Shown: piece after piece, positions 16,682-24,896 of the stretch
Layout: every line of letters starts with the position of its first letter
Position numbering within the stretch: position 1 is the first letter of the stretch
Assembly: GCF_016464385.1 (NCBI RefSeq)
Contig: NZ_JADMLH010000003.1
Coordinates: 425,714 to 489,713 of the forward strand
DNA: 64,000 nt
Origin: Nucisporomicrobium flavum
GTDB lineage: Bacteria; Actinomycetota; Actinomycetes; Mycobacteriales; Micromonosporaceae
Direction of reading: 5' to 3'
Program-made: the position numbers and the translations under genes
Notes under the pieces: model-generated
Databases searched by the model: none
Told to the model about the DNA's origin: nothing
The model's input: the letters and a program-made list of their open reading frames with translations, nothing else

Positions 16682-16710
16682 CGGGCTCCGTCCCGATGGG
16701 ACGAAACCCG
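16682..16710 (-). terminator. nested hairpin downstream of the tRNA operon
   Basis: CGTCCC and GGGACG pair around a 3-base loop (16689-16703), flanked by CGGG (16682-16685) and CCCG (16707-16710), which can extend the stem. It lies 21 bases beyond the tRNA-Val 3' end in the direction of transcription. No strong T-run follows, so termination is inferred from position. Confidence 0.4.
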
Positions 16711-16730
16711 TTCTGACCTGCTGTTTTGTG

Positions 16731-16805
16731 TGGTGGGCGATACTGGGATCGAACCAGTGACCTCTTCCGTGTCAAGGAAGCGCGCTCCCGCTGCGCCAAT
16801 CGCCC
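16731..16805 (-). tRNA. tRNA-Val (anticodon GAC)
   Basis: On the minus strand the acceptor stem GGGCGAT pairs with ATCGCCC, with discriminator A and an encoded CCA end. The anticodon loop is TTGACAC, so GAC reads valine GUC/GUU codons. The T arm contains GGTTCGATCCC. Last gene of the three-tRNA cluster. Confidence 0.95.
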
Positions 16806-16820
16806 TCGATCTTGATGCCG

Positions 16821-16891
16821 AGGTGGAGACGGGATTTGAACCCGTGTACACGGCTTTGCAGGCCGTTGCCTCGCCTCTCGGCCACTCCACC
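16821..16891 (-). tRNA. tRNA-Cys (anticodon GCA)
   Basis: The acceptor GGTGGAG/CTCCACC pairs perfectly; the anticodon loop CTGCAAA gives GCA, reading UGC/UGU. The T arm has GGTTCAAATCC. The 3' CCA is not encoded. Middle gene of the Gly-Cys-Val cluster, an arrangement common in actinobacteria. Confidence 0.95.
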
Positions 16892-16928
16892 GAGCTGACC
16901 CCGCACGTAACCTGTGGCGGCCTCTCCG

Positions 16929-17001
16929 AGCGGACGACGGGATTCGAACCCGCGACCCTCACCTTGGCAAGGTGATGCGCTACCAGCTGCGCTACGTCCG
17001 C
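16929..17001 (-). tRNA. tRNA-Gly (anticodon GCC)
   Basis: GCGGACG at the 5' end pairs with CGTCCGC at the 3' end; the anticodon loop TTGCCAA gives GCC, reading GGC/GGU. The T arm has GGTTCGAATCC. CCA is not encoded. First gene of the cluster, directly after the promoter at 17035-17064. Confidence 0.95.
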
Positions 17002-17034
17002 TTGTCCCTCCGGGTTCCCCCGGCGACGGATGAA

Positions 17035-17064
17035 ACATTAGCGGGTCCGCCCATGCCTTGCCAA
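17035..17064 (-). promoter_or_regulatory. housekeeping-type promoter of the tRNA operon
   Basis: Reading the minus strand, TTGGCA (17064-17059) is separated by 18 bases from TAATGT (17040-17035), good matches to the sigma-70-like -35 and -10 boxes. The -10 lies 34 bases before tRNA-Gly. Confidence 0.6.
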
Positions 17065-17279
17065 ACCGGGGTCCCTCGGCGCGTCGCGATCGGCTCGCTG
17101 CCCGGGCCGGCGGCGATGCCCGCAGGCGCGTCGGTGCAGGTCAGCGGCGTGGGCGTGGGGGAAGGCCGCAAAAAGGGCGGATGGGAGAAGGGCCAGCTCA
17201 CGCCCGTACCACTGGGAGTTATCCACAGGCCGGCGAAACAACCGAGCGGGCACCCGGCCCTTCCGGGTTGGATGGGCCC

Positions 17280-18467
17280 ATGGAGATCCGACAGGTCACC
17301 GCCGACGAGCGCACCGGCACGATGTTCCCGCTGCAGGCGTATGGGTTCATGCCCTCACCCTGGACCGACGCCGAGCGCGAGACGTATGCCCGCCGGATGA
17401 GGTATTACCGCACTGCGACCAGCCTCATCGCCGAGGAGGACGGGCAGACGCTGGCCGGAGCCGCCGCGTTCCCGATGCGGCAGAACGTGCGGGGAGTCGT
17501 CCACGACATGGCCGGCGTCGCCTCGGTCACGAGCCATCCGTCCGCTCGGCGGCGCGGGTTGGTCCGGGAGCTCTTGACGCGGCTCATGGGGCAGATGCGG
17601 GAGCAGGGCTGTGCCGTCAGCGCGCTCTATCCGTTCCGGCCCTCGTTCTACGGCCGCCTCGGCTACGTGGGTGTTCCGCGCGTGCGCACCGTGAGCTTCG
17701 CTCCGGAAGGGCTGTCGGGCCTGCTCAGAACCGATCTGCCGGGCGAGGTGGAGCGGGTGCACCTCACGGAGGGGTTCGACGACTTCACCGCGCTGACGCT
17801 GCGGCTGCTGGAAGAACGGCACGGCTTTTCCGTGTACGACGAGACGCGCACCGCGGAGTTCCGGGAGAGCCCGTCGCGTTGGGTGGCCATCGCCCGCGTC
17901 GCGGGTGAGGTGGTGGGTGCCGTGATCTACCGGATCGACGAGTACGGCGGTGATCTGGTGGGCGACGACCTGCTCACGACGGGGCCGATGGGCCGCGCGC
18001 TGTTGCTGCAGTTCTTCGCGCGGCACGTCGATCAGGTGGCCCGGGTCCGGCTCAAGATCGGTACGGACGAGGTGCCCGAGCTGTGGGGCACGGACCTCGC
18101 CGTCGTCACCGAGGGCCGGGTGGAGTTCCCGCGTATGGGCGGCCCGATGGTGCGGCTGCTGTCGATCGACGCGCTGAACGGCCTGCGGGCCGGGGCGGAG
18201 GCGGGCGTCACCGTCGAGGTGGTGGACGACGAACTGCTGGCCGGGCGATACCGCCTCACCGGCGAGGCCGGCTCCCTGACCGTGGAGGAGACCAAGGACG
18301 AGCCGCAGGCCACGCTGACGTGCCAGGGGATCTCGGCTCTGGCGTACGGCGTGCTGGATCCGGTCGAAGTGGTGATACGCGGGTTCGGCCAGGTGGACGG
18401 GCCCGCGGTGGAGGCGCTGGGTGCGCTGTTCCCGAAGAAGATGCCGTACCTGTTCGCGGACTTCTGA
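17280..18467 (+). CDS. Eis-family GNAT N-acetyltransferase
   Basis: 395 residues, the usual Eis length. The N-terminal GNAT domain carries the acetyl-CoA loop HPSARRRGLVRELLTRLM, followed by ALYPFRPSFYGRLGYV, characteristic of Eis. A second GNAT-like region and a C-terminal sterol-carrier-like domain (about 295-395, LLAGRYRLTGEAGSLTVEE) complete the three-part architecture, and the chain ends in a Phe carboxylate (LFADF) as in Eis. Eis proteins acetylate aminoglycosides or other amines from acetyl-CoA; the substrate here is unknown. The start at 17280 gives the family's MEIRQVT-like beginning. It stands alone, convergent with apbE. Confidence 0.85.
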   Translation: MEIRQVTADERTGTMFPLQAYGFMPSPWTDAERETYARRMRYYRTATSLIAEEDGQTLAGAAAFPMRQNVRGVVHDMAGVASVTSHPSARRRGLVRELLTRLMGQMREQGCAVSALYPFRPSFYGRLGYVGVPRVRTVSFAPEGLSGLLRTDLPGEVERVHLTEGFDDFTALTLRLLEERHGFSVYDETRTAEFRESPSRWVAIARVAGEVVGAVIYRIDEYGGDLVGDDLLTTGPMGRALLLQFFARHVDQVARVRLKIGTDEVPELWGTDLAVVTEGRVEFPRMGGPMVRLLSIDALNGLRAGAEAGVTVEVVDDELLAGRYRLTGEAGSLTVEETKDEPQATLTCQGISALAYGVLDPVEVVIRGFGQVDGPAVEALGALFPKKMPYLFADF

Positions 18468-18490
18468 TGGGTGCCGGGAGCGCCCGGCGG

Positions 18491-19240
18491 TCAGACCGCT
18501 GCGGGCAGGCCGGCGGTGCTGAAGGCGCGGCCGTCCTCGGTCACCGCGGCGGATTCGTAGCCGTCCGGCACCAGCTTGGCGAGCCAACCGATGCCCGGTT
18601 CGCCCATGGCGAGGGCGGCTGTCGCGTACGCGTCGGCGATGGCGAGGTCCGGACCCACGACCGTGACCGAGCGCAGCCCTCGCGCCGGTTTGCCCGAGCG
18701 GGGGTTCACCACGTGGTCGCCGCGCTCGTACGTGCCCGAGGTTGCCACCGCGCAGTCCGTGACCGACAGCACCCAGCTCAGCTTGTCGGCCTCCCACGGG
18801 TGCCGGATGCCCACCCGCCAGGGCTTGCCGGAGGCGGCCAGCCCCCGCACGCGGATGTCACCGCCGGCGTTCACGCAGTGGCGCACCGAGCCCGCCTCCG
18901 CCAGGCGGGCGGACGCGATCTCCACGGACCAGCCCTTGACGTAGCCGGAGGGGTCGAGCGGGCCGGCCGCGTACGCGTCGAAGTAGCCGTCCGTCTCGCG
19001 CCACAGGTCGGCGCACGCCTCCAGGACATGCCGCATGTCCGGCGAGCATTCCTCGAGCGTCAGCTCCCGGCGGCGGAAGCGGCTGACCTCGCTGTCGTCG
19101 CGGTACGTGCTGAAGCGGCGGTCCACCTCGTGCAGCCACTGGCACGTGTCGCCGATCATCGTCTCCAGCACCGCGGGGGGCAGCTCGTCGGCGAGGTCGA
19201 TGCTGACGACCGTACCCATCACATGCTCGACGTGGCGCAT
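18491..19240 (-). CDS. apbE: FAD:protein FMN transferase (ApbE)
   Basis: 249 residues. VMGTVVSIDLADELP, then VDRRFSTYRDDSEVSRFR, GYVKGWSVE, VNAGGDIRVRG and IADAYATAALAMG are the ordered ApbE motifs, including the FAD-binding and Mg-binding aspartates. ApbE moves FMN from FAD onto a Thr/Ser of a target protein outside the cytoplasm; the target is almost certainly the FMN-binding protein encoded nine bases upstream. Last gene of a three-gene operon. No long export signal is visible in this start. Confidence 0.9.
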   Translation of the reverse strand: MRHVEHVMGTVVSIDLADELPPAVLETMIGDTCQWLHEVDRRFSTYRDDSEVSRFRRRELTLEECSPDMRHVLEACADLWRETDGYFDAYAAGPLDPSGYVKGWSVEIASARLAEAGSVRHCVNAGGDIRVRGLAASGKPWRVGIRHPWEADKLSWVLSVTDCAVATSGTYERGDHVVNPRSGKPARGLRSVTVVGPDLAIADAYATAALAMGEPGIGWLAKLVPDGYESAAVTEDGRAFSTAGLPAAV

Positions 19241-19249
19241 GGGCGCAAT

Positions 19250-19792
19250 CTACGCGTTGGCGTCGTCGATCGCGGCCTGCAGCGACTTGACGTACGACTC
19301 GCTGGTGAACGTGGCGCCCGAGACCGCGTTGACCTCGGCGCTCTGCGCCTTCAGCGTCTCCTGCTTGAGGGCCGTGACCGCCGGCGGGTTGATCGTGGCG
19401 CTCTCTCCGGCCGTCGGGTACGTGGCGTCCGCCGCCGTGATCTTCCCGCCCTGGACCTTGATCGAGACCTGGATCGTGCCGTACGGGTTCCTGACCGCCG
19501 CGCCCTTGTAGACGCCGTCCTTGAGCCCGCTCCCGCCGGCCTCGCCGGACGATCCTTCGTTGTCGGACGAGGCGCCGGCGTCGTCCGCGTCATCGTCGGC
19601 GTCGTTCTTCGCCGGCTTCTTCGAGGACGGCTTCTTGGTCGGGTCGGGCTTGGCATCCTGACCGGATCCGGCCAGGTCGACGGCGGGCGGCGCGGCCGTG
19701 GGCACGGCCGGCGCGGAGACGCTGAGGCGTACGCCCACGATCAGAGCGGCGCCGGTCAACGTCCCAACGGCTGCTGCGGTGCTGCGTCGCAT
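19250..19792 (-). CDS. secreted or anchored FMN-binding-domain protein, ApbE substrate
   Basis: 180 residues: an N-terminal hydrophobic anchor/signal (GTLTGAALIVGVRLSV), an acidic-basic low-complexity linker (about 45-85, KPDPTKK then DADDDADD) and an FMN-bind domain (about 88-178). VSGATFTSESYVKSL is the flavinylation motif; the Thr near residue 161 is the expected covalent FMN site. The protein should carry electrons at the outer face of the membrane, receiving them from the membrane flavoreductase encoded upstream. Gaps of 27 and 9 bases to its neighbours support one operon. Confidence 0.88.
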   Translation of the reverse strand: MRRSTAAAVGTLTGAALIVGVRLSVSAPAVPTAAPPAVDLAGSGQDAKPDPTKKPSSKKPAKNDADDDADDAGASSDNEGSSGEAGGSGLKDGVYKGAAVRNPYGTIQVSIKVQGGKITAADATYPTAGESATINPPAVTALKQETLKAQSAEVNAVSGATFTSESYVKSLQAAIDDANA

Positions 19793-19819
19793 GAAAACTC
19801 CCGGGCTACGGATTCGGCT

Positions 19820-21349
19820 TCAGAACTCGAACGGATCGAGGTGGATCTGGCTGTCCGGAACTTCCAGCTCCCGCAGCGTCTGCACCGCCGCGCCCACCAG
19901 ACCGGGCGGCCCGCACAGGTAGACATCCCGGCGGTTCACGTCGGGAACCAGGCCGAGCAGCCCGTTCGAGGTGAACAGGCGGCGCGGGCCCGGGTCGGTG
20001 CGGGAGCCGACGATGTAGCGGACCCAGGCGTCGCGGCGTTCCGCCAGGTCCTCCAGCTCCTCGCGGAACACCAGCTCGTCGGGGCGGCTGGCGCGGTAGA
20101 TCACGATGGTGTCCGGCGGCATGTCCTCCAGCAGCGCGCGGATGGGCGCGATGCCGCTGCCGCCCGCGATCAGCAGCGCTCGGCGGCGGGTACGGCGCTG
20201 CGCGGTGAAGGTGCCGAACGGGCCCTCCGCCCACACCGGCGTGCCGGGCTCCATCTCGGCCAGCTTCGCCGTGTGGCCGCCGACCGCGGTGACGGTGAGC
20301 CGCAGCCACTGCGAGTTCGGCGCCGCCGACAGCGAGAACGGGTGGGACTGCCACCAGCCGTTGCGGGTGAGGAAGCGCCAGCGCATGAACTGGCCGGCCT
20401 GCGCGGGCAGCTTCTCGAGGCGGCGGCCGTCGATGTAGATCGAGAACGTGTTCGTGCCCTCGGCGACGACCTCGGCGACCTCGAAGCGGTGCCGGACGTT
20501 CAGCCACACCGGCTCGATCAGCCGGCCCCACACCACGGCCGCGATGACCAGCGCGCTGAGCGCGGGCCAGAAGATGTCGGCGAACTTGCCCGACAGGTTG
20601 GCGCCCATCGCGATCTGGTGGCCGTAACCGAGGACCAGCACGAGGTAGCCGGCCAGGTGGATCAGGTGCCACAGCTCGTACGGGAGCTTGCTGCGCAGGC
20701 CGCGGATCGAGATGAGGCTGATGAACACCAGCAGCCCGGTGGCGACCGTGGCGCCGATCATGTCCGGGAACGTGGTGATCATCGTCCAGCCCTGGTCCAC
20801 GACGCCCGTCTCGGCGGTCAGCGCGTACCCGTACACGATGAAGACGACGTGCGCGCCGACCAGCACGACCAGGGACGTACCCAGCCAGCGGTGCCAGCGC
20901 AGCAGGTCGCGGGCGCCCACCCACTCCTCGAGGAAGGACACCCGGCTCATCATCAGCAGCTGGATGAACAGGACGTAACCGCCCGCGAGGCCGGTGATCC
21001 GGCCGATCGCCATCATCAGCGTCGGGGTGTCGTTGACCGTGCCGGCCTCGGTCTCGAACAGCCACAGCGCGAGGCTCGTGGCCAGACCGGCGAAGAACAG
21101 CAGGACTGTGAGCAGCCGGTTGCCCGAGGTGGCCTCGGCGGGCGGCCGGTCGTCGGTGGCGATCGCCGGCCCGGAACCGTGCCAGCCCGACGGGTCGTCC
21201 GGCGCCTCGACCACGATGTCGCCGCGGGGCACGCCCTCGTTGAGATCGGGCTGCTCCCAGAAGTCCCGCGCGGGCCGCTGGTCGGCGAAGTCCGGCTCCG
21301 GACGCTGATCCGCGAACGTCTCAAACATCATCGGCCCTGGTCGCGCCAT
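19820..21349 (-). CDS. ferric-reductase-like transmembrane flavoreductase
   Basis: 509 residues. An unusual cytosolic N-terminus (about 1-75) repeats FADQRP twice and is acidic. Six membrane spans follow (about 80-285) with His residues typical of the ferric-reductase haem region (RWHRWLG, GAHVVFI, HLIHLAGY). The C-terminal half is a ferredoxin-NADP reductase: HPFSLSAAP for FAD, IAGGSGIAPIRALLE for NAD(P)H, YLCGPPGLV near the end. It should pass electrons from cytosolic NAD(P)H through haem to an outside acceptor, here the FMN-binding protein. GGGTGAG before the ATG at 21349 supports this start. Confidence 0.87.
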   Translation of the reverse strand: MARPGPMMFETFADQRPEPDFADQRPARDFWEQPDLNEGVPRGDIVVEAPDDPSGWHGSGPAIATDDRPPAEATSGNRLLTVLLFFAGLATSLALWLFETEAGTVNDTPTLMMAIGRITGLAGGYVLFIQLLMMSRVSFLEEWVGARDLLRWHRWLGTSLVVLVGAHVVFIVYGYALTAETGVVDQGWTMITTFPDMIGATVATGLLVFISLISIRGLRSKLPYELWHLIHLAGYLVLVLGYGHQIAMGANLSGKFADIFWPALSALVIAAVVWGRLIEPVWLNVRHRFEVAEVVAEGTNTFSIYIDGRRLEKLPAQAGQFMRWRFLTRNGWWQSHPFSLSAAPNSQWLRLTVTAVGGHTAKLAEMEPGTPVWAEGPFGTFTAQRRTRRRALLIAGGSGIAPIRALLEDMPPDTIVIYRASRPDELVFREELEDLAERRDAWVRYIVGSRTDPGPRRLFTSNGLLGLVPDVNRRDVYLCGPPGLVGAAVQTLRELEVPDSQIHLDPFEF

Positions 21350-21664
21350 CGATCTCACCCGCCCGGCAGTCGTCTTCCGCGTCGGCCGCCACCCCCCAGC
21401 GGCGAACGTGACGACCCGATCTCGGGAGGCCGTCGACGGGTACTACGCGGTGCGGCGCGGGAAGGCTCAACGCCGGGCCGAAAAAGTGATCCCCCGAATG
21501 GGTGCCGACCAGCCTGCGGGCTGCCGGGCATGAGGCCGGCGGCCTGCGAACTGGCCAGCCGGCGGGCTGCCGCGATCACGGCCGTCGCGTCGGCGGCCGT
21601 GACGGAGTTATCCCCGGGCGGTCCGGTCGGGACGCCGGGATGCGCCGGCGGCTACGGTCACGGC
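21350..21664. other. 315-bp divergent region between the flavoreductase and cobL
   Basis: No gene is supported. It contains two near-identical short hairpins (CAGCCtgcgGGCTG and CAGCCggcgGGCTG, near 21511 and 21554) in a direct repeat of about 17 bases. No cobalamin riboswitch signature is present, so cobL is not obviously B12-controlled from here. Promoters for both flanking genes must lie within it. Confidence 0.5.
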
Positions 21665-23053
21665 GTGACTGAGAACCCCGCCGGCCTCACCGTGGTCGGC
21701 ATCGGCGCGGACGGCTGGGCCGGCCTCGTGGGTACGGCCGTCGCCGCACTGACCGCCGCCGACGTGATCTTCGGCAGCGACCGCCAGCTCGCCCTCCTCC
21801 CGCCTGCGCCGCTCGGCCCGGCGGGTGCGGTCGGCCCTTCGGGTGCGGTCGGCTCGGCGGAAGCGCCCGGTTCCGCGGGAGCGCTCGGCCAGTCGGGAGC
21901 GCCTGGCTCGGCGGGATCGGCCGGCTCGGCAGGAGCGGATGGCCTGGCGGGAACGGATGGCCTGGCGGGAGCAGCAGCGGGGGTGGCGGGCCAGCGGATC
22001 GCCTGGCCCTCGCCGCTTCTGCCCGCTCTTCCCGCCCTCCTGGAACAGCACCGCGGCCGCCGGATCGCCGTGCTAGCCAGCGGCGACCCCATGTTCCACG
22101 GCATCGGTGCCACCCTGGTCCGGCTCGTCGGCCGGGAGTCCGTCCGCGTGATCCCGCACCCGTCATCCGTGTCGTTGGCGGCGGCGCGGCTCGGGTGGGC
22201 GCTGGCCGATGTCGACGTGCTCAGCCTGGTGAACGCTCCGGTGGAGAAGTTGCATCCGCTCGTCCATCCGGGCCGGCGGATCCTGGTGCTCAGCCGCGAC
22301 GCCGAGTCGCCCGGTCTGGTTGCCGCGCTGCTGCGGGATCGCGGGTACGCCGACAGCACGGTCACGGTGCTCGCCCAGCTCGGCGGCGAGGGGGAGACGG
22401 TGGTCAGCGGTACGGCGGAGAGTCTGGACACGGCCGGGCTCGATCCGTTGAACGTGCTGGCCGTCGAGTGTGGGCGTGGGGGTGCGGCGCGGCCCGTGGT
22501 TCCTGGGCTGCCGGATGACGCGTACGAGAGTGACGGGCAGCTGACGAAGCGTGAGGTGCGCGCCGTGACCGTGGCGATTCTCGGGCCTCAGCCCGGCGAG
22601 TTGCTGTGGGACGTCGGGGCGGGCTCCGGGAGCATCGCGATCGAGTGGATGCGTAGTCACCGAGCGTGCCGGGCTGTCGCCGTGGAGTCGTCGCCCGAGC
22701 GGGCGGGGCGTATCCGGGCCAATGCGGCCGCTCTGGGCGTACCCGATCTGCGGGTTGTGGAGGGGCGCGCGCCCGGCGCTCTTGCCGGGTTGCCGGCGCC
22801 CGACGTGGTTTTCGTCGGGGGCGGCGTGACGCGCGACGGCGTGCTGGACGCCGCCTGGGACGCGTTGGCCGCGGGCGGGCGGTTGGTGGCGAACGCGGTC
22901 ACGCTCGAGTCCGAGGCCGTCATCGCCGCCTGGTACGCGAAGCTGGGCGGGGAGCTGACCCGGGTGGCCGTCAACCGGGCGTCGCCGGTCGGCGGCTTCA
23001 CCGGATGGCGCGCGATGATGCCGGTGACGATCTGGTCGGTGGTCAAACGATGA
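21665..23053 (+). CDS. cobL: precorrin-6Y C5,15-methyltransferase (decarboxylating), CbiE-CbiT fusion
   Basis: 462 residues. The CbiE part (about 1-270) starts VVGIGADGWAGL and contains VLASGDPMFHGIGATL; the CbiT part (about 285-462) contains LTKREVRAVTVAIL and the SAM site LLWDVGAGSGSIAIEW. CobL methylates precorrin-6B at C5 and C15 and decarboxylates the C12 acetate to give precorrin-8x. Oddity: residues 50-109 are a collagen-like Gly/Ala/Ser insertion in the CbiE domain. The GTG at 21665 was chosen because the family's first strand follows directly. First of a cobL-cobM-cobK group; its 3' end is triplicated downstream. Confidence 0.92.
   Translation: MTENPAGLTVVGIGADGWAGLVGTAVAALTAADVIFGSDRQLALLPPAPLGPAGAVGPSGAVGSAEAPGSAGALGQSGAPGSAGSAGSAGADGLAGTDGLAGAAAGVAGQRIAWPSPLLPALPALLEQHRGRRIAVLASGDPMFHGIGATLVRLVGRESVRVIPHPSSVSLAAARLGWALADVDVLSLVNAPVEKLHPLVHPGRRILVLSRDAESPGLVAALLRDRGYADSTVTVLAQLGGEGETVVSGTAESLDTAGLDPLNVLAVECGRGGAARPVVPGLPDDAYESDGQLTKREVRAVTVAILGPQPGELLWDVGAGSGSIAIEWMRSHRACRAVAVESSPERAGRIRANAAALGVPDLRVVEGRAPGALAGLPAPDVVFVGGGVTRDGVLDAAWDALAAGGRLVANAVTLESEAVIAAWYAKLGGELTRVAVNRASPVGGFTGWRAMMPVTIWSVVKR
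21812..21991 (+). repeat. in-frame Gly-x-y low-complexity expansion inside cobL
   Basis: About 180 bases encode GPAGAVGPSGAVGSAEAPGS and further GSAG, GLAG and GADG units (residues 50-109). The frame is preserved. The units are imperfect GCGGGAxCGG-type repeats, consistent with slipped-strand expansion. Normal CbiE domains have only a short turn here, between LLPPAP and QRIAWP. Confidence 0.75.
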
Positions 23054-23123
23054 CGCCGGTGACGATTCGGTCGATGGTCGGGCGATGATGCCGGTGACGA
23101 TGTCGACGGTGGTCAAGCGATGA
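23013..23123 (+). repeat. three 35-bp tandem copies at the cobL 3' end
   Basis: Units starting at 23013, 23048 and 23083 each begin CGATGA and contain GCCGGTGACGAT, followed by a degenerate GGTCGxTGGTC stretch. The first copy encodes the last residues of CobL and its stop. The other two lie downstream and are out of frame with each other, because 35 is not a multiple of three. They fill most of the gap to cobM. Confidence 0.8.
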
Positions 23124-23181
23124 CTCACAGCGATGGAGTGGGGGCGACGGTGGCGGGGATCTTGAGGGCGGCGGGTTTGCG

Positions 23182-23925
23182 GTGACGGTTCACTTCATCG
23201 GCGCCGGGCCGGGGGCTGCGGATCTCATCACCGTACGGGGGCAGCGGCTGCTCGCCGCTTCGCCGGTCTGCCTGTACGCCGGCAGCCTCGTGCCGCGGGA
23301 GCTGCTCGATTCGTGCCCGGCCGGGGCCCGCCTCGTCGACACCGCGAACCTGGACCTGGACGCGATCGTCGGCGAGATGTTGCAGGCCACAGCGGCCGGT
23401 CAGGATGTCGCGCGGCTGCACTCCGGTGACCCCTCGGTGTTCAGCGCTGTCGCCGAGCAGATGCGCCGGCTCGACCAGGCCGGGGTGCCGTACGACGTGA
23501 CGCCGGGCGTACCCGCCTTCGCCGCCGCGGCCGCCTCGCTGCGCCGGGAACTGACCGTGCCCGAGGTCGCGCAGACGGTGATCCTCACCCGGACCGCGGA
23601 ACGCGCGACCGCGATGCCTCCCGGGGAGGACCTGGCGACGCTGGGGGCCAGCCGCTCCACGATGGTGCTGCACCTCGCCGTCCAGCGCATCGACGCGGTC
23701 GTCGCCGAGCTCGTGCCCAGCTACGGCGGGGACTGCCCGGTCGCGGTGGTCGCGCGCGCGAGCCGGGAGGACGAGCTCATCCTCCGCGGCACGCTCGCGG
23801 ACATCGCGGAGAAGGTTCGGGAGGCTGGCGTACGGCGTACCGCGGTGATCGTGGTCGGCGCGGCGCTCAGCGCGTCGCAGTTCCCGGACAGCCACCTGTA
23901 CTCGACCGAGCGATGCCGCAGCTGA
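23182..23925 (+). CDS. cobM: precorrin-4 C11-methyltransferase
   Basis: 247 residues, normal length. VHFIGAGPGAADLITVRG is the N-terminal SAM-methylase motif; VARLHSGDPSVFSAVAEQM and YDVTPGVPAFAAAAA are the CobM/CbiF signature blocks. It adds a methyl group at C11 of precorrin-4 to give precorrin-5. GTG start at 23182; overlaps cobK by 13 bases. Confidence 0.93.
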   Translation: MTVHFIGAGPGAADLITVRGQRLLAASPVCLYAGSLVPRELLDSCPAGARLVDTANLDLDAIVGEMLQATAAGQDVARLHSGDPSVFSAVAEQMRRLDQAGVPYDVTPGVPAFAAAAASLRRELTVPEVAQTVILTRTAERATAMPPGEDLATLGASRSTMVLHLAVQRIDAVVAELVPSYGGDCPVAVVARASREDELILRGTLADIAEKVREAGVRRTAVIVVGAALSASQFPDSHLYSTERCRS

Positions 23926-24821
23926 GAGTGCTCGTCCTCGGCGGAACCACCGAGGGGCGTGCCCTGGCGGGGCGGGTGCCGGTGATCAGCTCGCTCGCCG
24001 GTCGTACGTCGCGTCCGCTGCTACCGCCGGGCGAGGTGCGGACCGGCGGGTTCGGTGGGGTGGACGGGCTGGAGTCGTACCTGCGAGCGGAACGCATCGA
24101 CGCGGTCGTCGACGCCACCCATCCGTTCGCCGCGACCATGACCGGGCACGCCGCCGCCGCCACATCCCGGGCCGGGATCCCGTTGCTGGTCCTGCGCCGG
24201 CCGGGCTGGACCGAGCAGCCGGGCGACCGCTGGCACCGCGTCGCCGACCTGGCCGCGGCCGCCGCCCTGCTACCGACGCTGCGCCCGAGCGACCCGGGCG
24301 CGGGTGCCGGCCTGCTGCCGACGCTGCGCCCGGGCGACCCGGGCGGGGGTGTGCCGACGTTGCGCCGGAGCGACCCGGGCGTGGGTGCCGGCCTGCTGCC
24401 GACGCTGCGCCCGGGCGATCCGGGCGGGGGCGGACCTGGCACGGCTGGCGGCGGGATGCGGGTCTTCCTCACCACGGGGCGGCAGAGCATCGCCGCGTTC
24501 GCCGGGCTGGACGAAATCCGGTTCGTGTCCCGGTCGGTGGAGGCGCCGGTCCCGCCGATGCCGCGGCACCTGGAGGTGGTGCTGGACCGGGGGCCGTTCG
24601 GCCTCGATGCCGAGCGGGAGCTGATGCTGCGGCACCGCATCGACGTGCTGGTCACCAAGGACAGCGGCGGGGCGGCGCCCAAGCTGGACGCCGCCCGCGA
24701 ACTGGGGATTCCTGTCCTGATGGTCGACCGGCCGCCGCTGCCGGCCGGCGTTCCGACGGTCGCGACGGTCGATGCGGCCGTGGATTGGCTGAGCATGCTC
24801 GAAAGAGCCGACGGATGCTGA
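23913..24821 (+). CDS. cobK: precorrin-6A reductase
   Basis: 302 residues, longer than the usual 250. RVLVLGGTTEGRALAGRV is the NADPH motif; VDATHPFAATMTGHAA and VTKDSGGAAPKLDAARELG are CobK/CbiJ signatures. It reduces precorrin-6A to precorrin-6B with NADPH, the step before CobL. The extra length is a four-unit PTLRxxDPG repeat at about residues 119-174. Last gene of the cobL-M-K group, convergent with cobIJ. Confidence 0.92.
   Translation: MPQLRVLVLGGTTEGRALAGRVPVISSLAGRTSRPLLPPGEVRTGGFGGVDGLESYLRAERIDAVVDATHPFAATMTGHAAAATSRAGIPLLVLRRPGWTEQPGDRWHRVADLAAAAALLPTLRPSDPGAGAGLLPTLRPGDPGGGVPTLRRSDPGVGAGLLPTLRPGDPGGGGPGTAGGGMRVFLTTGRQSIAAFAGLDEIRFVSRSVEAPVPPMPRHLEVVLDRGPFGLDAERELMLRHRIDVLVTKDSGGAAPKLDAARELGIPVLMVDRPPLPAGVPTVATVDAAVDWLSMLERADGC
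24267..24434 (+). repeat. in-frame PTLRPGDPG tandem expansion inside cobK
   Basis: Four imperfect units of about 39-45 bases encode variants of LLPTLRPGDPGGG. The frame is kept. The units are nearly identical at the DNA level (CTGCCGACGCTGCGCCCGGG in two of them), which indicates recent duplication. Confidence 0.8.
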
Positions 24822-24896
24822 CGCCCGCAGGCTGAGGCCGGCTGCTGGAGCCCGGCGTGGGCGCGTGGCGGGGAGTCGAAGAAAGGGCGGTCCGGT

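Noticed and set aside
18083..21664. Extension of the cobL frame far upstream across the flavin genes
   Set aside because: That stretch is antisense to three well-supported genes and lacks any family similarity; the real start is the GTG at 21665.
21350..21664. Second cobalamin riboswitch before cobL
   Set aside because: The B12-box and GCCACTG elements are absent; only short hairpins are present.
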